From Pseudovibrio axinellae (GTDB lineage: Bacteria > Pseudomonadota > Alphaproteobacteria > Rhizobiales > Stappiaceae), in the NCBI RefSeq assembly GCF_900110875.1, contig NZ_FOFM01000002.1, positions 62,001-126,000 on the forward strand: a DNA stretch of 64,000 bases, read 5' to 3'. Both the position numbers and the translations under genes were made by a program. The notes under the pieces are model-generated. The model did no database searches and was not told where the DNA came from. It saw nothing but the letters and a program-made list of their open reading frames with translations. Positions 19,040 through 27,030 of the stretch are shown here, in pieces (within the stretch, counting starts at the first letter, position 1; each line of letters opens with the position of its first letter).

Positions 19040-20080
19040 ATGGCCACAACACGGAAGACAGCAAAGAAAGAGCGCAAGAAAATCAATCTGGCCCTGCAAG
19101 GTGGGGGGGCTCACGGCGCCTTTACATGGGGCGTTTTGGATTGGCTACTGGAAAACGAAGATTGGGAGGTAACCGCCATTTCTGGCACCAGTGCAGGAGC
19201 CATGAATGCAGCAGTTATGGCCGACGGCCTTGTAGAAGGAGGGCAACAAGGCGCAAGAGATGCATTGGCCCGTTTCTGGAAGTCTGTCAGCACAGCCGCT
19301 GAATCAAGCCCATTCCAGCGTAGTCCGATGGACGTGTATTGCGGCAACTGGAGTATGGACAACTCGCCGACTTACTTAGCGTGGGATCTGTTGTCTCGCG
19401 TCATGTCCCCCTACCAGATGAACCCTATGAATTATAATCCACTCCGCGATCTCGTCGCCAAACAAATCAACTTCGAGCGGGTGCGCAATTGTAAACAGCT
19501 AGAAGTCTTCGTCGCGGCGACAAATGTACGCTCGGGCAAAATTAGAGTTTTCTCTAAAGAAGAACTGACACTCGATTCCTTGATGGCATCAGGCTGCCTT
19601 CCGCACATGTATCAAGCGGTCGAAATTGGAGATGAAGCATATTGGGATGGCGGCTTCATGGGCAACCCTCCTCTATTTCCGCTTTTTAAACACGGCGGCT
19701 CCACTGACGTGTTACTCATTCAGGTCAATCCGGTTGAAAGGGTAGAGCTTCCTCATACAGCTCAAGAAATTTCTGAGCGCATGAACGAAATCACGTTCAA
19801 CTCTACTTTGTTGCGAGAGTTACGCGCGATTGATTTTGTAACCCGTTTGATTGATGAGGGAAGGTTGGACTCAAACGAATACACCCGCGTGTTTATGCAT
19901 CGAATCGAAGCAACCAAAGACCTTGCACCCTTTGGCGCATCATCCAAAGTAAATGCACAGTGGGAGTTTGTAGAACTCTTGCACAACATAGGCCGACAGG
20001 CCGCAAAGAACTGGGCGCATGATAATTACGACAGCATAGGGAAACGCAGCACGTTGGATCTAAATCACGAGTTTAATTAG
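19040..20080 (+). CDS. Patatin-like phospholipase
   Basis: Acyl hydrolase with a Ser-Asp dyad, 346 residues from the ATG at 19040, which has GGAGG eight bases upstream (an ATG four codons earlier overlaps that site). The oxyanion glycines are GGGAHG at 21-26, the nucleophile S51 lies in GTSAG, and the catalytic aspartate lies in WDGGFMGNPPL. It has no signal peptide, so it is cytosolic or peripheral. Co-location with 3-hydroxybutyrate dehydrogenase suggests a role in PHB or lipid turnover, but that is inference. Confidence 0.9.
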   Translation: MATTRKTAKKERKKINLALQGGGAHGAFTWGVLDWLLENEDWEVTAISGTSAGAMNAAVMADGLVEGGQQGARDALARFWKSVSTAAESSPFQRSPMDVYCGNWSMDNSPTYLAWDLLSRVMSPYQMNPMNYNPLRDLVAKQINFERVRNCKQLEVFVAATNVRSGKIRVFSKEELTLDSLMASGCLPHMYQAVEIGDEAYWDGGFMGNPPLFPLFKHGGSTDVLLIQVNPVERVELPHTAQEISERMNEITFNSTLLRELRAIDFVTRLIDEGRLDSNEYTRVFMHRIEATKDLAPFGASSKVNAQWEFVELLHNIGRQAAKNWAHDNYDSIGKRSTLDLNHEFN

Positions 20081-20111
20081 ATCTAAACGCAGAGCTTAAT
20101 GATTGCGCTAC

Positions 20112-20130
20112 GCATTGCAAAACGCAATGC
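20112..20130 (+). promoter_or_regulatory. Dyad upstream of the -24/-12 promoter, candidate enhancer site
   Basis: A perfect inverted repeat, GCATTGC-AAAAC-GCAATGC, centred near 20121. That is about 128 bases before the predicted start of the sigma54-type transcript, the distance usual for enhancer-binding protein sites. It does not match the NtrC consensus. Which activator would bind is unknown. Confidence 0.45.
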
Positions 20131-20222
20131 ATTGAATGTAACGAAATTCTTAAATTAACCTGCATTTTGGCACCAGTCATCGCACGCACCCCAAATATGG
20201 TGGCGCTTCTATTTTTCTAAAC

Positions 20223-20237
20223 TGGCACGTGTTTTGC
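20223..20237 (+). promoter_or_regulatory. Sigma54 (-24/-12) promoter
   Basis: TGGCACG-N4-TTGC, an exact match to the RpoN consensus with the GG and GC elements 12 bases apart. It points right, toward a short transcript ended by an intrinsic terminator, with no open reading frame of note between. Confidence 0.7.
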
Positions 20238-20248
20238 GAATAAAATGG

Positions 20249-20330
20249 CAGCCGATATCAGAGTACTGCGTAATTGGCTTCTAAGAATATAAAGGGGGTT
20301 TTCGAGCGTATTATCGAAGCCCTCTTTTTC
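20249..20330 (+). ncRNA. Putative sigma54-dependent small RNA
   Basis: Predicted from a start 12 bases after the promoter's GC element to the end of the terminator, about 82 nucleotides. The 5' half can fold into a 7-bp stem (AGCCGAT at 20250-20256 with ATTGGCT at 20273-20279, one G-U pair) that encloses a small CAG/CTG hairpin. After a single-stranded AU-rich linker comes an intrinsic terminator (arms 20294-20305 and 20314-20324, then TTTTT). No start codon with a ribosome site is present. Family and target are unknown. Confidence 0.55.
20294..20330 (+). terminator. Intrinsic terminator of the putative small RNA
   Basis: A stem of about 10 pairs (GGG plus TTTTCGA against TCGAAG plus CCCTC, one bulge) with an 8-base loop, followed by TTTTT at 20325-20329. 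It lies over 200 bases past the patatin stop. Confidence 0.8.
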
Positions 20331-20642
20331 TTTGTGTAAATGCCCCCACAGAAATGGCACTCAGAAAAACCGATTTATCCCTAAAAATCTCTTTCAGAAA
20401 AATCAACGTACCAACCTTTTGGCAAGATTTTCGCGTTAAGAAAGGCACGCTGATTGTTGAGTTATGCGTATTCAGCGCTACAGCGGGAGAAGCAGGTGTT
20501 TTGCGACCAACTTGCTTCTTCCGCTCACAAGCTTCTTGAGCACGTCTCATACTCAAGATTTAGTCAGGAACTCCCGTTTCAGCAAGTGCTATATCTGAAT
20601 AAGCGCATTACGCCATTCAGGTTCGCATTGGCGATATCTCCC
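20331..20642. other. Spacer between the small RNA terminator and the L,D-transpeptidase gene
   Basis: About 310 bases. I see no gene, hairpin or promoter I would defend. The short frame at 20354-20539 is not protein-like. Confidence 0.4.
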
Positions 20643-21077
20643 TCACCGCACAATTACAATCCGCGCATTTGCTCGGCCATTTGCCTTGATCAAACTGAAC
20701 AGTCTCTTGGCATTGCTTGGATGTAGCCGCACGCAACCATGCGAAGCTGGAATTCCCAATCGCTTAATTACATCGGTTCCGTGAATTGCATAGCCCTTAT
20801 AAAAGAACACCGAATAAGGCATAGGAGCGCCGTTGTATTTGCGCGAAAAGTACCGCTTGTGCATCCGCGTTGGCTTGAACGTACCGATGGGCGTTCGATA
20901 CCCCCGGCGGGCCGTAGAAACACGCCACGAATACTGAACTCTACCGTTCACATAAATCCGCATAGTTTGTTCGGAAAGGTCGATCTTGGCCAGAACTTTG
21001 TTGGAAGCAGCTTTCACTGGCATGGCGAGAATCAGGCTAATAAAAATTACCCAAGACATAGTAATTATAACACGCAT
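20643..21077 (-). CDS. Secreted L,D-transpeptidase (YkuD)
   Basis: A 144-residue protein with a cleavable signal peptide (hydrophobic residues about 4-20, then KAAS) and a minimal YkuD domain. It begins VLAKIDLSEQTMRIYVNG, has the TPIGTF motif at about 62-67, H99 in AIHGTD, and the nucleophile C115 in SHGCVRLHP. It probably forms 3-3 crosslinks or attaches proteins to peptidoglycan in the periplasm. It is the second L,D-transpeptidase in this window and is unlike the YafK-type lipoprotein at 13.5 kb. Confidence 0.92.
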   Translation of the reverse strand: MRVIITMSWVIFISLILAMPVKAASNKVLAKIDLSEQTMRIYVNGRVQYSWRVSTARRGYRTPIGTFKPTRMHKRYFSRKYNGAPMPYSVFFYKGYAIHGTDVIKRLGIPASHGCVRLHPSNAKRLFSLIKANGRANARIVIVR

Positions 21078-21126
21078 ACTGAAGCACCCTCACTAAACTC
21101 AACACTTAACGTGAATTAACACAAGC

Positions 21127-21153
21127 AATAACTAGAGTCTTTCACCTAGTTAT
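21127..21153. repeat. Perfect inverted repeat upstream of the L,D-transpeptidase gene
   Basis: Arms AATAACTAG and CTAGTTATT with a 9-base spacer, 50 bases upstream of the gene at 21077. It could be an operator or an RNA hairpin. Confidence 0.5.
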
Positions 21154-21322
21154 TATGAGGGTATTATTTACGACTACTTCGTAAGAAATACACAAATATT
21201 AAAGTAACATAAATATCAATACCAATACTGCATACATACTTATTTCTTAAGCTATACACTGGGGTTTTTTCACCGAACACCGCTTGTTTACAGTGCTAAT
21301 TGATGAAACTCTTTCCGCAAAG

Positions 21323-21346
21323 AAAAAACCCGGAACATGTCCCAGG
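21323..21346 (-). terminator. Intrinsic terminator of the MipA/OmpV gene
   Basis: Read on the minus strand: a 7-bp stem with two wobble pairs (CCTGGGA/TTCCGGG, loop CATG) followed by TTTTTT. The stem sequence repeats the last codons of the gene. Confidence 0.7.
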
Positions 21347-21380
21347 CTTATCCAAGATCATATTGTAGAAATGACGGGGC

Positions 21381-22163
21381 CTAGAACATATCCCAGGCGA
21401 AGCGGTAAGTCGCACCAAAACCAACAGACCACATATTGTCATTCTGCGTGATCGGGCTATCTGCGGCATCGCCAATCAAACGATCATAACCGCCCTGCAA
21501 ATGCAGGCCGATTGCATCGGTCAAAGCATAGCTTGCTCTAGCAACACCGCCAACGCTTTTGAACCCACCATCAGCATTGTAAGGGCCGGATGCGCCACCT
21601 CCGGCAACACTAAAATAGGTATTCATGTAAGAGCCGTTAGCCATGTCAACACGAGGGCCAATTACAAACGTCAACCGATCGGTCACTGGCATAATCAGGT
21701 CAATCCCGCCACGGCCAACAAACCCGCGGTGTCCGTTAAAGCCGTGTCGCACCTCTATGAATGCACGGAACCAATCTTTACGGAATCCGGCACCCAAACC
21801 AAGCTCTCCAGCCCACGGTACACGTGTCGTATCAGCCAGAGACTCATCATCAGAAGGCTTACGTTCCCCAACAAACCCAAAGGACGGATAAATAAATATA
21901 CCTTCAGTTTCCCCTTCCTTGACCTGCCCAAAGCCCGGAAGGTAAAATCGAGAGAAACCAATCAGCGGCAGCGGGTATATGATGTACTCATCAGCTCCAT
22001 CATATTTGGGATTTACAAACCCAGCCACACCAATGTCTACAACATATCGCTTACTAGCCTGCTCTTCGGTCAGATCACCAGGCGTAAAATTATCTTCTGC
22101 GAGCGCTTGACTGGAAACCGAAGCAAGCGCTAAACCTGCGAGAATACGTAATGAGGCGGTCAT
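21381..22163 (-). CDS. MipA/OmpV family outer membrane protein
   Basis: A 260-residue protein with a signal peptide (LRILAGLALASVSSQALAE) and a beta-barrel pattern: alternating hydrophobic strands such as YVVDIGVAGFVNPKYDG, LTFVIGPRVDM and MWSVGFGATYRF, ending in an aromatic residue (F) as outer-membrane proteins do. The opening segment NPKYDGADEYIIYPLPLI is typical of MipA/OmpV, scaffolds or porin-like proteins of uncertain function. It stands alone with its own terminator. Confidence 0.9.
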   Translation of the reverse strand: MTASLRILAGLALASVSSQALAEDNFTPGDLTEEQASKRYVVDIGVAGFVNPKYDGADEYIIYPLPLIGFSRFYLPGFGQVKEGETEGIFIYPSFGFVGERKPSDDESLADTTRVPWAGELGLGAGFRKDWFRAFIEVRHGFNGHRGFVGRGGIDLIMPVTDRLTFVIGPRVDMANGSYMNTYFSVAGGGASGPYNADGGFKSVGGVARASYALTDAIGLHLQGGYDRLIGDAADSPITQNDNMWSVGFGATYRFAWDMF

Positions 22164-22605
22164 AGATGCAGCCTTATTCGAAAGACGAAATTACCATTTA
22201 TAATATACGCTTTAGGCTGCCATGAAGACCTCTGACTTTAGGCGTTTTCTACAGACTGTTGCGCTGGAGCACCACAAAACTGGAGGACGGGTGTTTTTTA
22301 GTCCAAATTCATACTCGATGAATAAAGACAACTCTATCAACACCATACATACCAGAGTGTTTTCTTCAATTATTTCAATGATAGGACTTTTGGAAAGATA
22401 TTTGAACTAACAAAAACACAATCTGCGAAATTGAAATCCGCTTCATCTGTACAAACGCAGCGGCAATTTCAAGAACTGTAAAAAATTATCCTTGTGATAT
22501 CAGGGGCTATGCCAAGTATTACCAGAAAACTTAGTGACGGCAGTCTCAAATCGAACCAACACAAAACAAAAACAACGCCCTAGCCTTCCGAAAGGTTCCG
22601 ACTCT
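22164..22605. other. Intergenic region between mipA-like and sdaA
   Basis: About 440 bases that carry the divergent promoters of both genes. The frame at 22222-22410 has no ribosome site and no recognisable motif. Nothing else is convincing. Confidence 0.4.
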
Positions 22606-24021
22606 ATGTTCCTCAGCGTCTTTGAAATTTTTAAGATCGGCATCGGCCCATCATCCTCCCACACGATGGGACCGATGACCGCTGCTGCCCGTTTTTTGGA
22701 TGAGCTGAGAGACGGCAGGCGTATTTGGCCTGGAGCTGGCGCACCGAAAAAATTGCGCTGTACCTTGCATGGATCTCTAGCTTGGACAGGCAAAGGCCAC
22801 GCCACTGACAGAGCAGTTATTTTGGGGCTAGCAGGCTGCACGCCAGAAACACTGGACCCAGATGAGGCGGAAGCGCTAGAAAAAAAGGTGGCACTGGAAA
22901 AGAAGGTCACACTGTCTGGTCTCCCTGAACTGGAATTTGACCCAGCAACTGATGTCATTTTCGATTTCGAGACGAACCTGCCAGGACACGCGAATGGCAT
23001 GATCATCGAAGCTTATGATGCACAGGACCGCCTTCACCTCCAGGAAACCTTTTACTCCATTGGTGGTGGCTTTGTGTTGACCGCAGATGAGCTGGAACGC
23101 CTCAAAACCGCTGAGGCTAGCGGTCAATCTGATGAAGCTGAGCTAAAAAGCACGCCATACCCATTTGCCACCGCAAAAGAAATGCTGGAGATGGGACAGA
23201 ACTCCGGCAAGACCATCGCCCAGATGAAACGAGCAAACGAGGTCACCTCGCTCGACCCGCAACAGCTGGATGAAAAGCTCTGGAAAATCTGGGGCGTCAT
23301 GGACGCCTGCATGGAGCGTGGCTTGAACACCGAGGGTGAATTACCGGGAGGCCTTAGCGTCAAACGACGTGCCGCAGCAATCAAAAAGCAGCTGGAAGAT
23401 GAGCGCGGCAATAACATGAGCATGCCTCATGTCGCAAACGATTGGCTCTCTGTATATGCAATGGCGGTAAACGAGGAGAACGCGGCAGGCGGCAAGGTCG
23501 TCACCGCGCCAACCAACGGCGCTGCAGGTGTTATCCCAGCCACTATCAAATACTACCGCGAGCATTGTCCGGGCAGCAATGATGAAGGCATCAAGACCTT
23601 CCTGCTCACAGCAGCTGCGGTTGGCGGCATCATCAAACACAATGCATCAATTTCTGGCGCCGAGGTGGGCTGTCAGGGTGAAGTTGGCTCCGCAGCTGCC
23701 ATGGCGGCAGCGGGCCTGTGCGCTGCACTTGGCGGAACCAATGAGCAAATTGAGAACGCTGCTGAGATCGCACTTGAGCATCACCTCGGCATGACTTGCG
23801 ATCCGGTCGGTGGCCTTGTTCAGGTACCATGCATTGAGCGTAACGGGCTTGGCGCTATCAAAGCAGTATCAGCGGCATCCCTTGCCTTACGCGGTGATGG
23901 CTCTCACTACATGCCGCTAGACAATTGTGTAGAAGCCATGCGCCAAACAGGCGCTGAGATGAGCGACAAATACAAAGAAACCAGCAAGGGCGGCCTGGCA
24001 GTTAACCTGCCAGAATGCTGA
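22606..24021 (+). CDS. sdaA: L-serine ammonia-lyase (iron-sulfur type)
   Basis: Deaminates L-serine to pyruvate. It is the single-chain 4Fe-4S type, 471 residues. The N-terminal domain starts [23 protein letters not shown]. The catalytic domain shows [32 protein letters not shown] and [12 protein letters not shown] with the cluster cysteines. The ATG at 22606 follows AAAGG; the open extension to 22534 is not part of the family. A Lys/Glu-rich insertion at about residues 88-105 contains an internal near-repeat, [12 protein letters not shown]. Confidence 0.94.
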   Translation: MFLSVFEIFKIGIGPSSSHTMGPMTAAARFLDELRDGRRIWPGAGAPKKLRCTLHGSLAWTGKGHATDRAVILGLAGCTPETLDPDEAEALEKKVALEKKVTLSGLPELEFDPATDVIFDFETNLPGHANGMIIEAYDAQDRLHLQETFYSIGGGFVLTADELERLKTAEASGQSDEAELKSTPYPFATAKEMLEMGQNSGKTIAQMKRANEVTSLDPQQLDEKLWKIWGVMDACMERGLNTEGELPGGLSVKRRAAAIKKQLEDERGNNMSMPHVANDWLSVYAMAVNEENAAGGKVVTAPTNGAAGVIPATIKYYREHCPGSNDEGIKTFLLTAAAVGGIIKHNASISGAEVGCQGEVGSAAAMAAAGLCAALGGTNEQIENAAEIALEHHLGMTCDPVGGLVQVPCIERNGLGAIKAVSAASLALRGDGSHYMPLDNCVEAMRQTGAEMSDKYKETSKGGLAVNLPEC

Positions 24022-24025
24022 TCAA

Positions 24026-24727
24026 TCAGGCGAGTGTGGCGGCAGGTTTCTGCCCCACCATCATCTGACGTTTTGTGCCATAGCCTTTGATGCGCTCCAC
24101 ATCAAAACCAGCTGTTTGCAGGTTGCGACGCACCCAACCAGCTGCCGTGTAGGTTCCAAAAGTCCCGCCAACAGTAGTTTTCTCACCAATGGCGAGCATC
24201 AGCTCCCGTTCCCATAATTCCGGATTACGTGCAGGATTGAAGCCATCAAGGAACCAAGCATCAATGGGGATAGATAGTGTTGGCAACATTTCACGTGCAT
24301 CACCAACGCCCAGCAGCAGCCGCACACCATCAATCGTGATTGGGTTCCAGCCGGGTTGAGGGTTCCATACAGCTAACAGCTTGTCCGTAAGGCTCTTCAG
24401 CTCAGGCCACTGTGACAGCGCTTTCTCAATCTCAGCAACCTCCATCGGATAAAGCTCAAACGAAACGTAAGTCAGCTTTGCGCGTTCCGCTTCAGGCAAA
24501 CTCAGCAGTAACTCCAACGTGACAAGAAAGTTCAGCCCGGTCCCAAATCCTAGTTCCGCAATATGAAAAGAACCTGTTCCCTTCAACCGATCTGGAAGCC
24601 GGTTACCCTGCAAAAATACGTAGCGTGCTTCGCCTAATCCACCGGCTTTGGAGTAATAAGTGTCTCCAAACTGCGACGCAAAAGGGACATTTGCATCATC
24701 CCATTCCAATTTTGGGTACTCTGTCAT
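24026..24727 (-). CDS. mnmD: tRNA 5-methylaminomethyl-2-thiouridine methyltransferase MnmD
   Basis: Methylates the aminomethyl group on wobble uridine 34 in the last step of mnm5s2U synthesis. A 233-residue stand-alone version of the MnmC N-terminal domain, with SAM motif AELGFGTGLNFLVTLELL, YPMEVAEIEKAL, and DAWFLDGFNPARNPELW. E. coli MnmC fuses this domain to an FAD oxidase domain. Here an MnmC-oxidase-like FAD protein is encoded divergently 68 bases away. Stand-alone MnmD without the oxidase is known where the glycine-independent branch is used. Confidence 0.93.
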   Translation of the reverse strand: MTEYPKLEWDDANVPFASQFGDTYYSKAGGLGEARYVFLQGNRLPDRLKGTGSFHIAELGFGTGLNFLVTLELLLSLPEAERAKLTYVSFELYPMEVAEIEKALSQWPELKSLTDKLLAVWNPQPGWNPITIDGVRLLLGVGDAREMLPTLSIPIDAWFLDGFNPARNPELWERELMLAIGEKTTVGGTFGTYTAAGWVRRNLQTAGFDVERIKGYGTKRQMMVGQKPAATLA

Positions 24728-24795
24728 ATGTCTAAGCCAAATCTCTAACGTAAATACAGTCAGGGCTTATACCCTAACCCGGGAAATAAAAAAAT

Positions 24796-25914
24796 ATGAC
24801 CTACGATATTGTTATTGTTGGTGGGGGAATTTTCGGACTTAGCGTCGCTAAAGCCGCATTGGGCAAGGGCCTGAAAGTCGCTCTTCTGGAAAAAGACACC
24901 ATCGCTTCAGGGGCAAGCGCGGGCCTCGTCGGCGCTTTAATGCCTCATGTTCCAAGTCGCTGGAATGAAAAGAAGCAGTTCCAACTGGATGCCCTGATTG
25001 AGCTTTCAGATATTGTAGCTAAACTCGAAGAGGCCACTGGCCTGTCCGTCGGCTATAGCCGCGCTGGCCGCCTCATCCCGCTCTACACCGAACATAAACT
25101 AGAGCATACTTTGGACCGTGTAGAGGAAAGCAAACAACGCTGGAACAGTGCAGAAACAGGCTTCACCTTCAATGTGGTGAAAGAAACACCATTTAACGAT
25201 TGGCTCACACCAGAGGCAGCTCCCCTCGGAATCATCTGGGACACCTTGGCCGCGCGCGCAAACCCACGCCTCGTTTCAGCTGGCCTCAAAGTCTTTCTCG
25301 AACCGCGCATTGACATCATGGAGCACACTCCGTTTTTGGGGTTCGATGAAAAAACCGGTACTGTCTCTCTTGGCAATGGCGGAAGTCTGACGGCCGATCG
25401 TGTTGTGCTTTCAGCCGGCTACGAGGGCTTTACTCCTCTTAGCGAAATGGCCGGAAAAACCATTGGCATTGGCGTAAAAGGGCAGTCACTTCTGCTGGAG
25501 TACAAAGCCGACAGACCGCTTCCGGTTATCTATGACGATGGAATTTATGTCGTCTCTCATGCCAATGGCACCGTTGCTATCGGCTCAACCTCAGAACAGG
25601 AATGGGAAAGCAAAGAACCCGTTGAAGAGGACATTCAGGCCATGCTGTCCAAGGCGGTTTCATTCTGCCCTTCACTCAAGGGTGCCCCGATCCTCACGCG
25701 ATGGGCTGGCATTCGGCCAAAATGTAAAAAACGAGATCCTTTGGTTGGTCTTATTCCTGGCAAAGATAAAACGTGGGTGGCAACTGGAGGCTTCAAGATT
25801 TCCTATGCAATTTCCCATCGCATCGCAGTCTGCCTGATGCAGGAAATGTTCCCAGAGCAGGGTAAACCAGTTCATTTGCCAGAAAGCTTCAAGCCAGCGC
25901 ACCACTTCACCTGA
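24796..25914 (+). CDS. FAD-dependent oxidoreductase (DAO/MnmC-oxidase-like)
   Basis: A 372-residue D-amino-acid-oxidase-fold enzyme. The N-terminal dinucleotide motif is DIVIVGGGIFGLSVAKAAL, followed by LLEKDTIASGASAGLVGALMPH. The C-terminal AGIRPKCKKRDPLVGLIPG and VATGGFKISYAIS complete the FAD domain. Its neighbour mnmD suggests it may stand in for the oxidase half of MnmC (cmnm5 to nm5 on tRNA). A general glycine or amine oxidase is the alternative, and sequence alone cannot separate them. Confidence 0.8.
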   Translation: MTYDIVIVGGGIFGLSVAKAALGKGLKVALLEKDTIASGASAGLVGALMPHVPSRWNEKKQFQLDALIELSDIVAKLEEATGLSVGYSRAGRLIPLYTEHKLEHTLDRVEESKQRWNSAETGFTFNVVKETPFNDWLTPEAAPLGIIWDTLAARANPRLVSAGLKVFLEPRIDIMEHTPFLGFDEKTGTVSLGNGGSLTADRVVLSAGYEGFTPLSEMAGKTIGIGVKGQSLLLEYKADRPLPVIYDDGIYVVSHANGTVAIGSTSEQEWESKEPVEEDIQAMLSKAVSFCPSLKGAPILTRWAGIRPKCKKRDPLVGLIPGKDKTWVATGGFKISYAISHRIAVCLMQEMFPEQGKPVHLPESFKPAHHFT

Positions 25915-26179
25915 AGTACAAAGACGCATTGCGGCTCATCCAAACAACAACAGTGACACCGGCTTTACAGCAGGATTCAAGAGTGCCGATCTGCTCAAAC
26001 ACCTATTAGTTCTTCGGCTGGTTCAAGAAATTAGCTCTAAATATAGAAAAATGAGGCATATTGGACCTTGCAGGTGTCACTGTTCAAAGTTACATGAGGA
26101 ATAACTTTGTTTCCTAAGCTCTGTCTTTAAGGAAGCAACCCAGAAAATTCTCTCCGCAAACTTGGAGTTTAACCAGTCC

Positions 26180-26470
26180 ATGCGCGCTATTCTTGATGTC
26201 GTTTTCATCATCCTAAATCTTTATACATGGGTCATTATTGCAAACGTGATCTTCTCGTGGCTCTATGCGTTCAACGTGGTGAACTCGAGCAATCAGTTCA
26301 TCGCAATGATTGGGCAGACACTCTACAATCTAACAGAACCGCTTTTGCGCCCAATCCGTCGGTTCCTGCCATCAATGGGTGGGTTGGATCTTTCTCCCAT
26401 TGTTCTTTTGCTCGGTATCTTCCTCATTGAGCGCGTCATCGGCCTCTACGTCTACCCCTACGTATTTTAA
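26180..26470 (+). CDS. YggT family membrane protein
   Basis: A 96-residue protein with two hydrophobic helices, MRAILDVVFIILNLYTWVIIANVIFSWL and LDLSPIVLLLGIFLIERVIGL, separated by the family motif LYNLTEPLLRPIRRFLP. YggT proteins are implicated in cell division, osmotic resistance and membrane assembly. The ATG at 26180 has a GGAG twelve bases upstream; a TTG at 26162 overlaps that site and is less likely. The DUF167 gene follows after three bases, the common yggT-yggU pairing. Confidence 0.88.
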   Translation: MRAILDVVFIILNLYTWVIIANVIFSWLYAFNVVNSSNQFIAMIGQTLYNLTEPLLRPIRRFLPSMGGLDLSPIVLLLGIFLIERVIGLYVYPYVF

Positions 26471-26473
26471 GTA

Positions 26474-26795
26474 GTGGCCGAACAAGAACCGCCTTGGAAA
26501 TTGCAGGCTGACGGAATTCTCATTACCGTCCGCCTCACCCCCAAGGTCCTCAAAGGATCAAATTGAAAAGATAGGCGAACAGTCGGATGGCCGGACGCTT
26601 GTGTTGGCGCGTGTGCGCGCAGTGCCAGAAAAAGGCGCGGCAAACAAATCCGTTGCAAAGCTCTTTGCAAAAGCACTTTCTGTTCCCAAATCGTCAGCTG
26701 AAGTCATTGCAGGCTCCACCGCCCGCATTAAAACACTGCGCGTTCGAGGAGAACCGCAGGAGCTAACAAAAAGGCTAGAAGAACATCTCTCCTAG
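26474..26795 (+). pseudogene. DUF167 (YggU) family gene broken by a +1 frameshift
   Basis: Two frames together spell one DUF167 protein. From the GTG at 26474 the first frame reads PPWKLQADGILITVRLTPK, then goes off with VLKGSN and stops at 26564-26566. The second frame reads SKDQIEKIGEQSDG and RARVRAVPEKGAANKSVAKLF-like sequence through to a stop at 26795. Removing one base, T26547, would give TPKASKDQIEKIG, which fits the family exactly. So the gene carries a single-base insertion at about 26545-26549, either a true mutation or a sequencing error. The intact product would be about 106 residues. Its function is unknown. Confidence 0.85.
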
Positions 26796-26808
26796 CCTTC
26801 AAAAACTT

Positions 26809-27000
26809 TTAGTCTTCAAGCTTACGCGCTTCTTCTTCAAGCATAATCGGAATGCCGTTTCGAATTGGGTAGGCCAACTTCGCAGCGCGAGAAACCAACT
26901 CCTGTGTTTCAGGGTTGTAATCAAGCGTCGTCTTCGTCACTGGGCAAACCAGCAGCTCCAAAAGGCGCCGGTCCAGTTGTGGCGCTTCAAATTCGCTCAT
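26809..27000 (-). CDS. Trm112 family small zinc-ribbon-like protein
   Basis: A 63-residue protein: [18 protein letters not shown], then [27 protein letters not shown], the Trm112/YcaR signature. Only one cysteine (CPVTK) is present, so a complete zinc site is missing, as in many bacterial YcaR proteins. Trm112 proteins in eukaryotes activate methyltransferases; the bacterial role is unclear. The start at 27000 gives the family length. It is the last gene of a thioredoxin-LON-Trm112 operon. Confidence 0.9.
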   Translation of the reverse strand: MSEFEAPQLDRRLLELLVCPVTKTTLDYNPETQELVSRAAKLAYPIRNGIPIMLEEEARKLED

Positions 27001-27030
27001 AGAGCCCTCATTTCTTATCATATTCCAAGA

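Larger units (their letters stand above)
21078..21380. other. AT-rich spacer between mipA-like and L,D-transpeptidase genes
   Basis: About 300 AT-rich bases. It holds a perfect 9-bp hairpin (AATAACTAG/CTAGTTATT, 21127-21153) in the presumed promoter region of the L,D-transpeptidase, and the mipA terminator at 21323-21346. No gene is seen. Confidence 0.5.

Noticed and set aside
20354-20539. A 61-codon frame between the small RNA terminator and the L,D-transpeptidase
   Set aside because: Not protein-like and has no ribosome-binding site.
21501-22133. A 210-codon open frame antisense to the MipA/OmpV gene
   Set aside because: Shadow of a well-supported outer membrane protein gene, with no motif of its own.
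22222-22410. A 62-codon frame upstream of sdaA
   Set aside because: No ribosome site, no motif and AT-rich non-protein-like composition.
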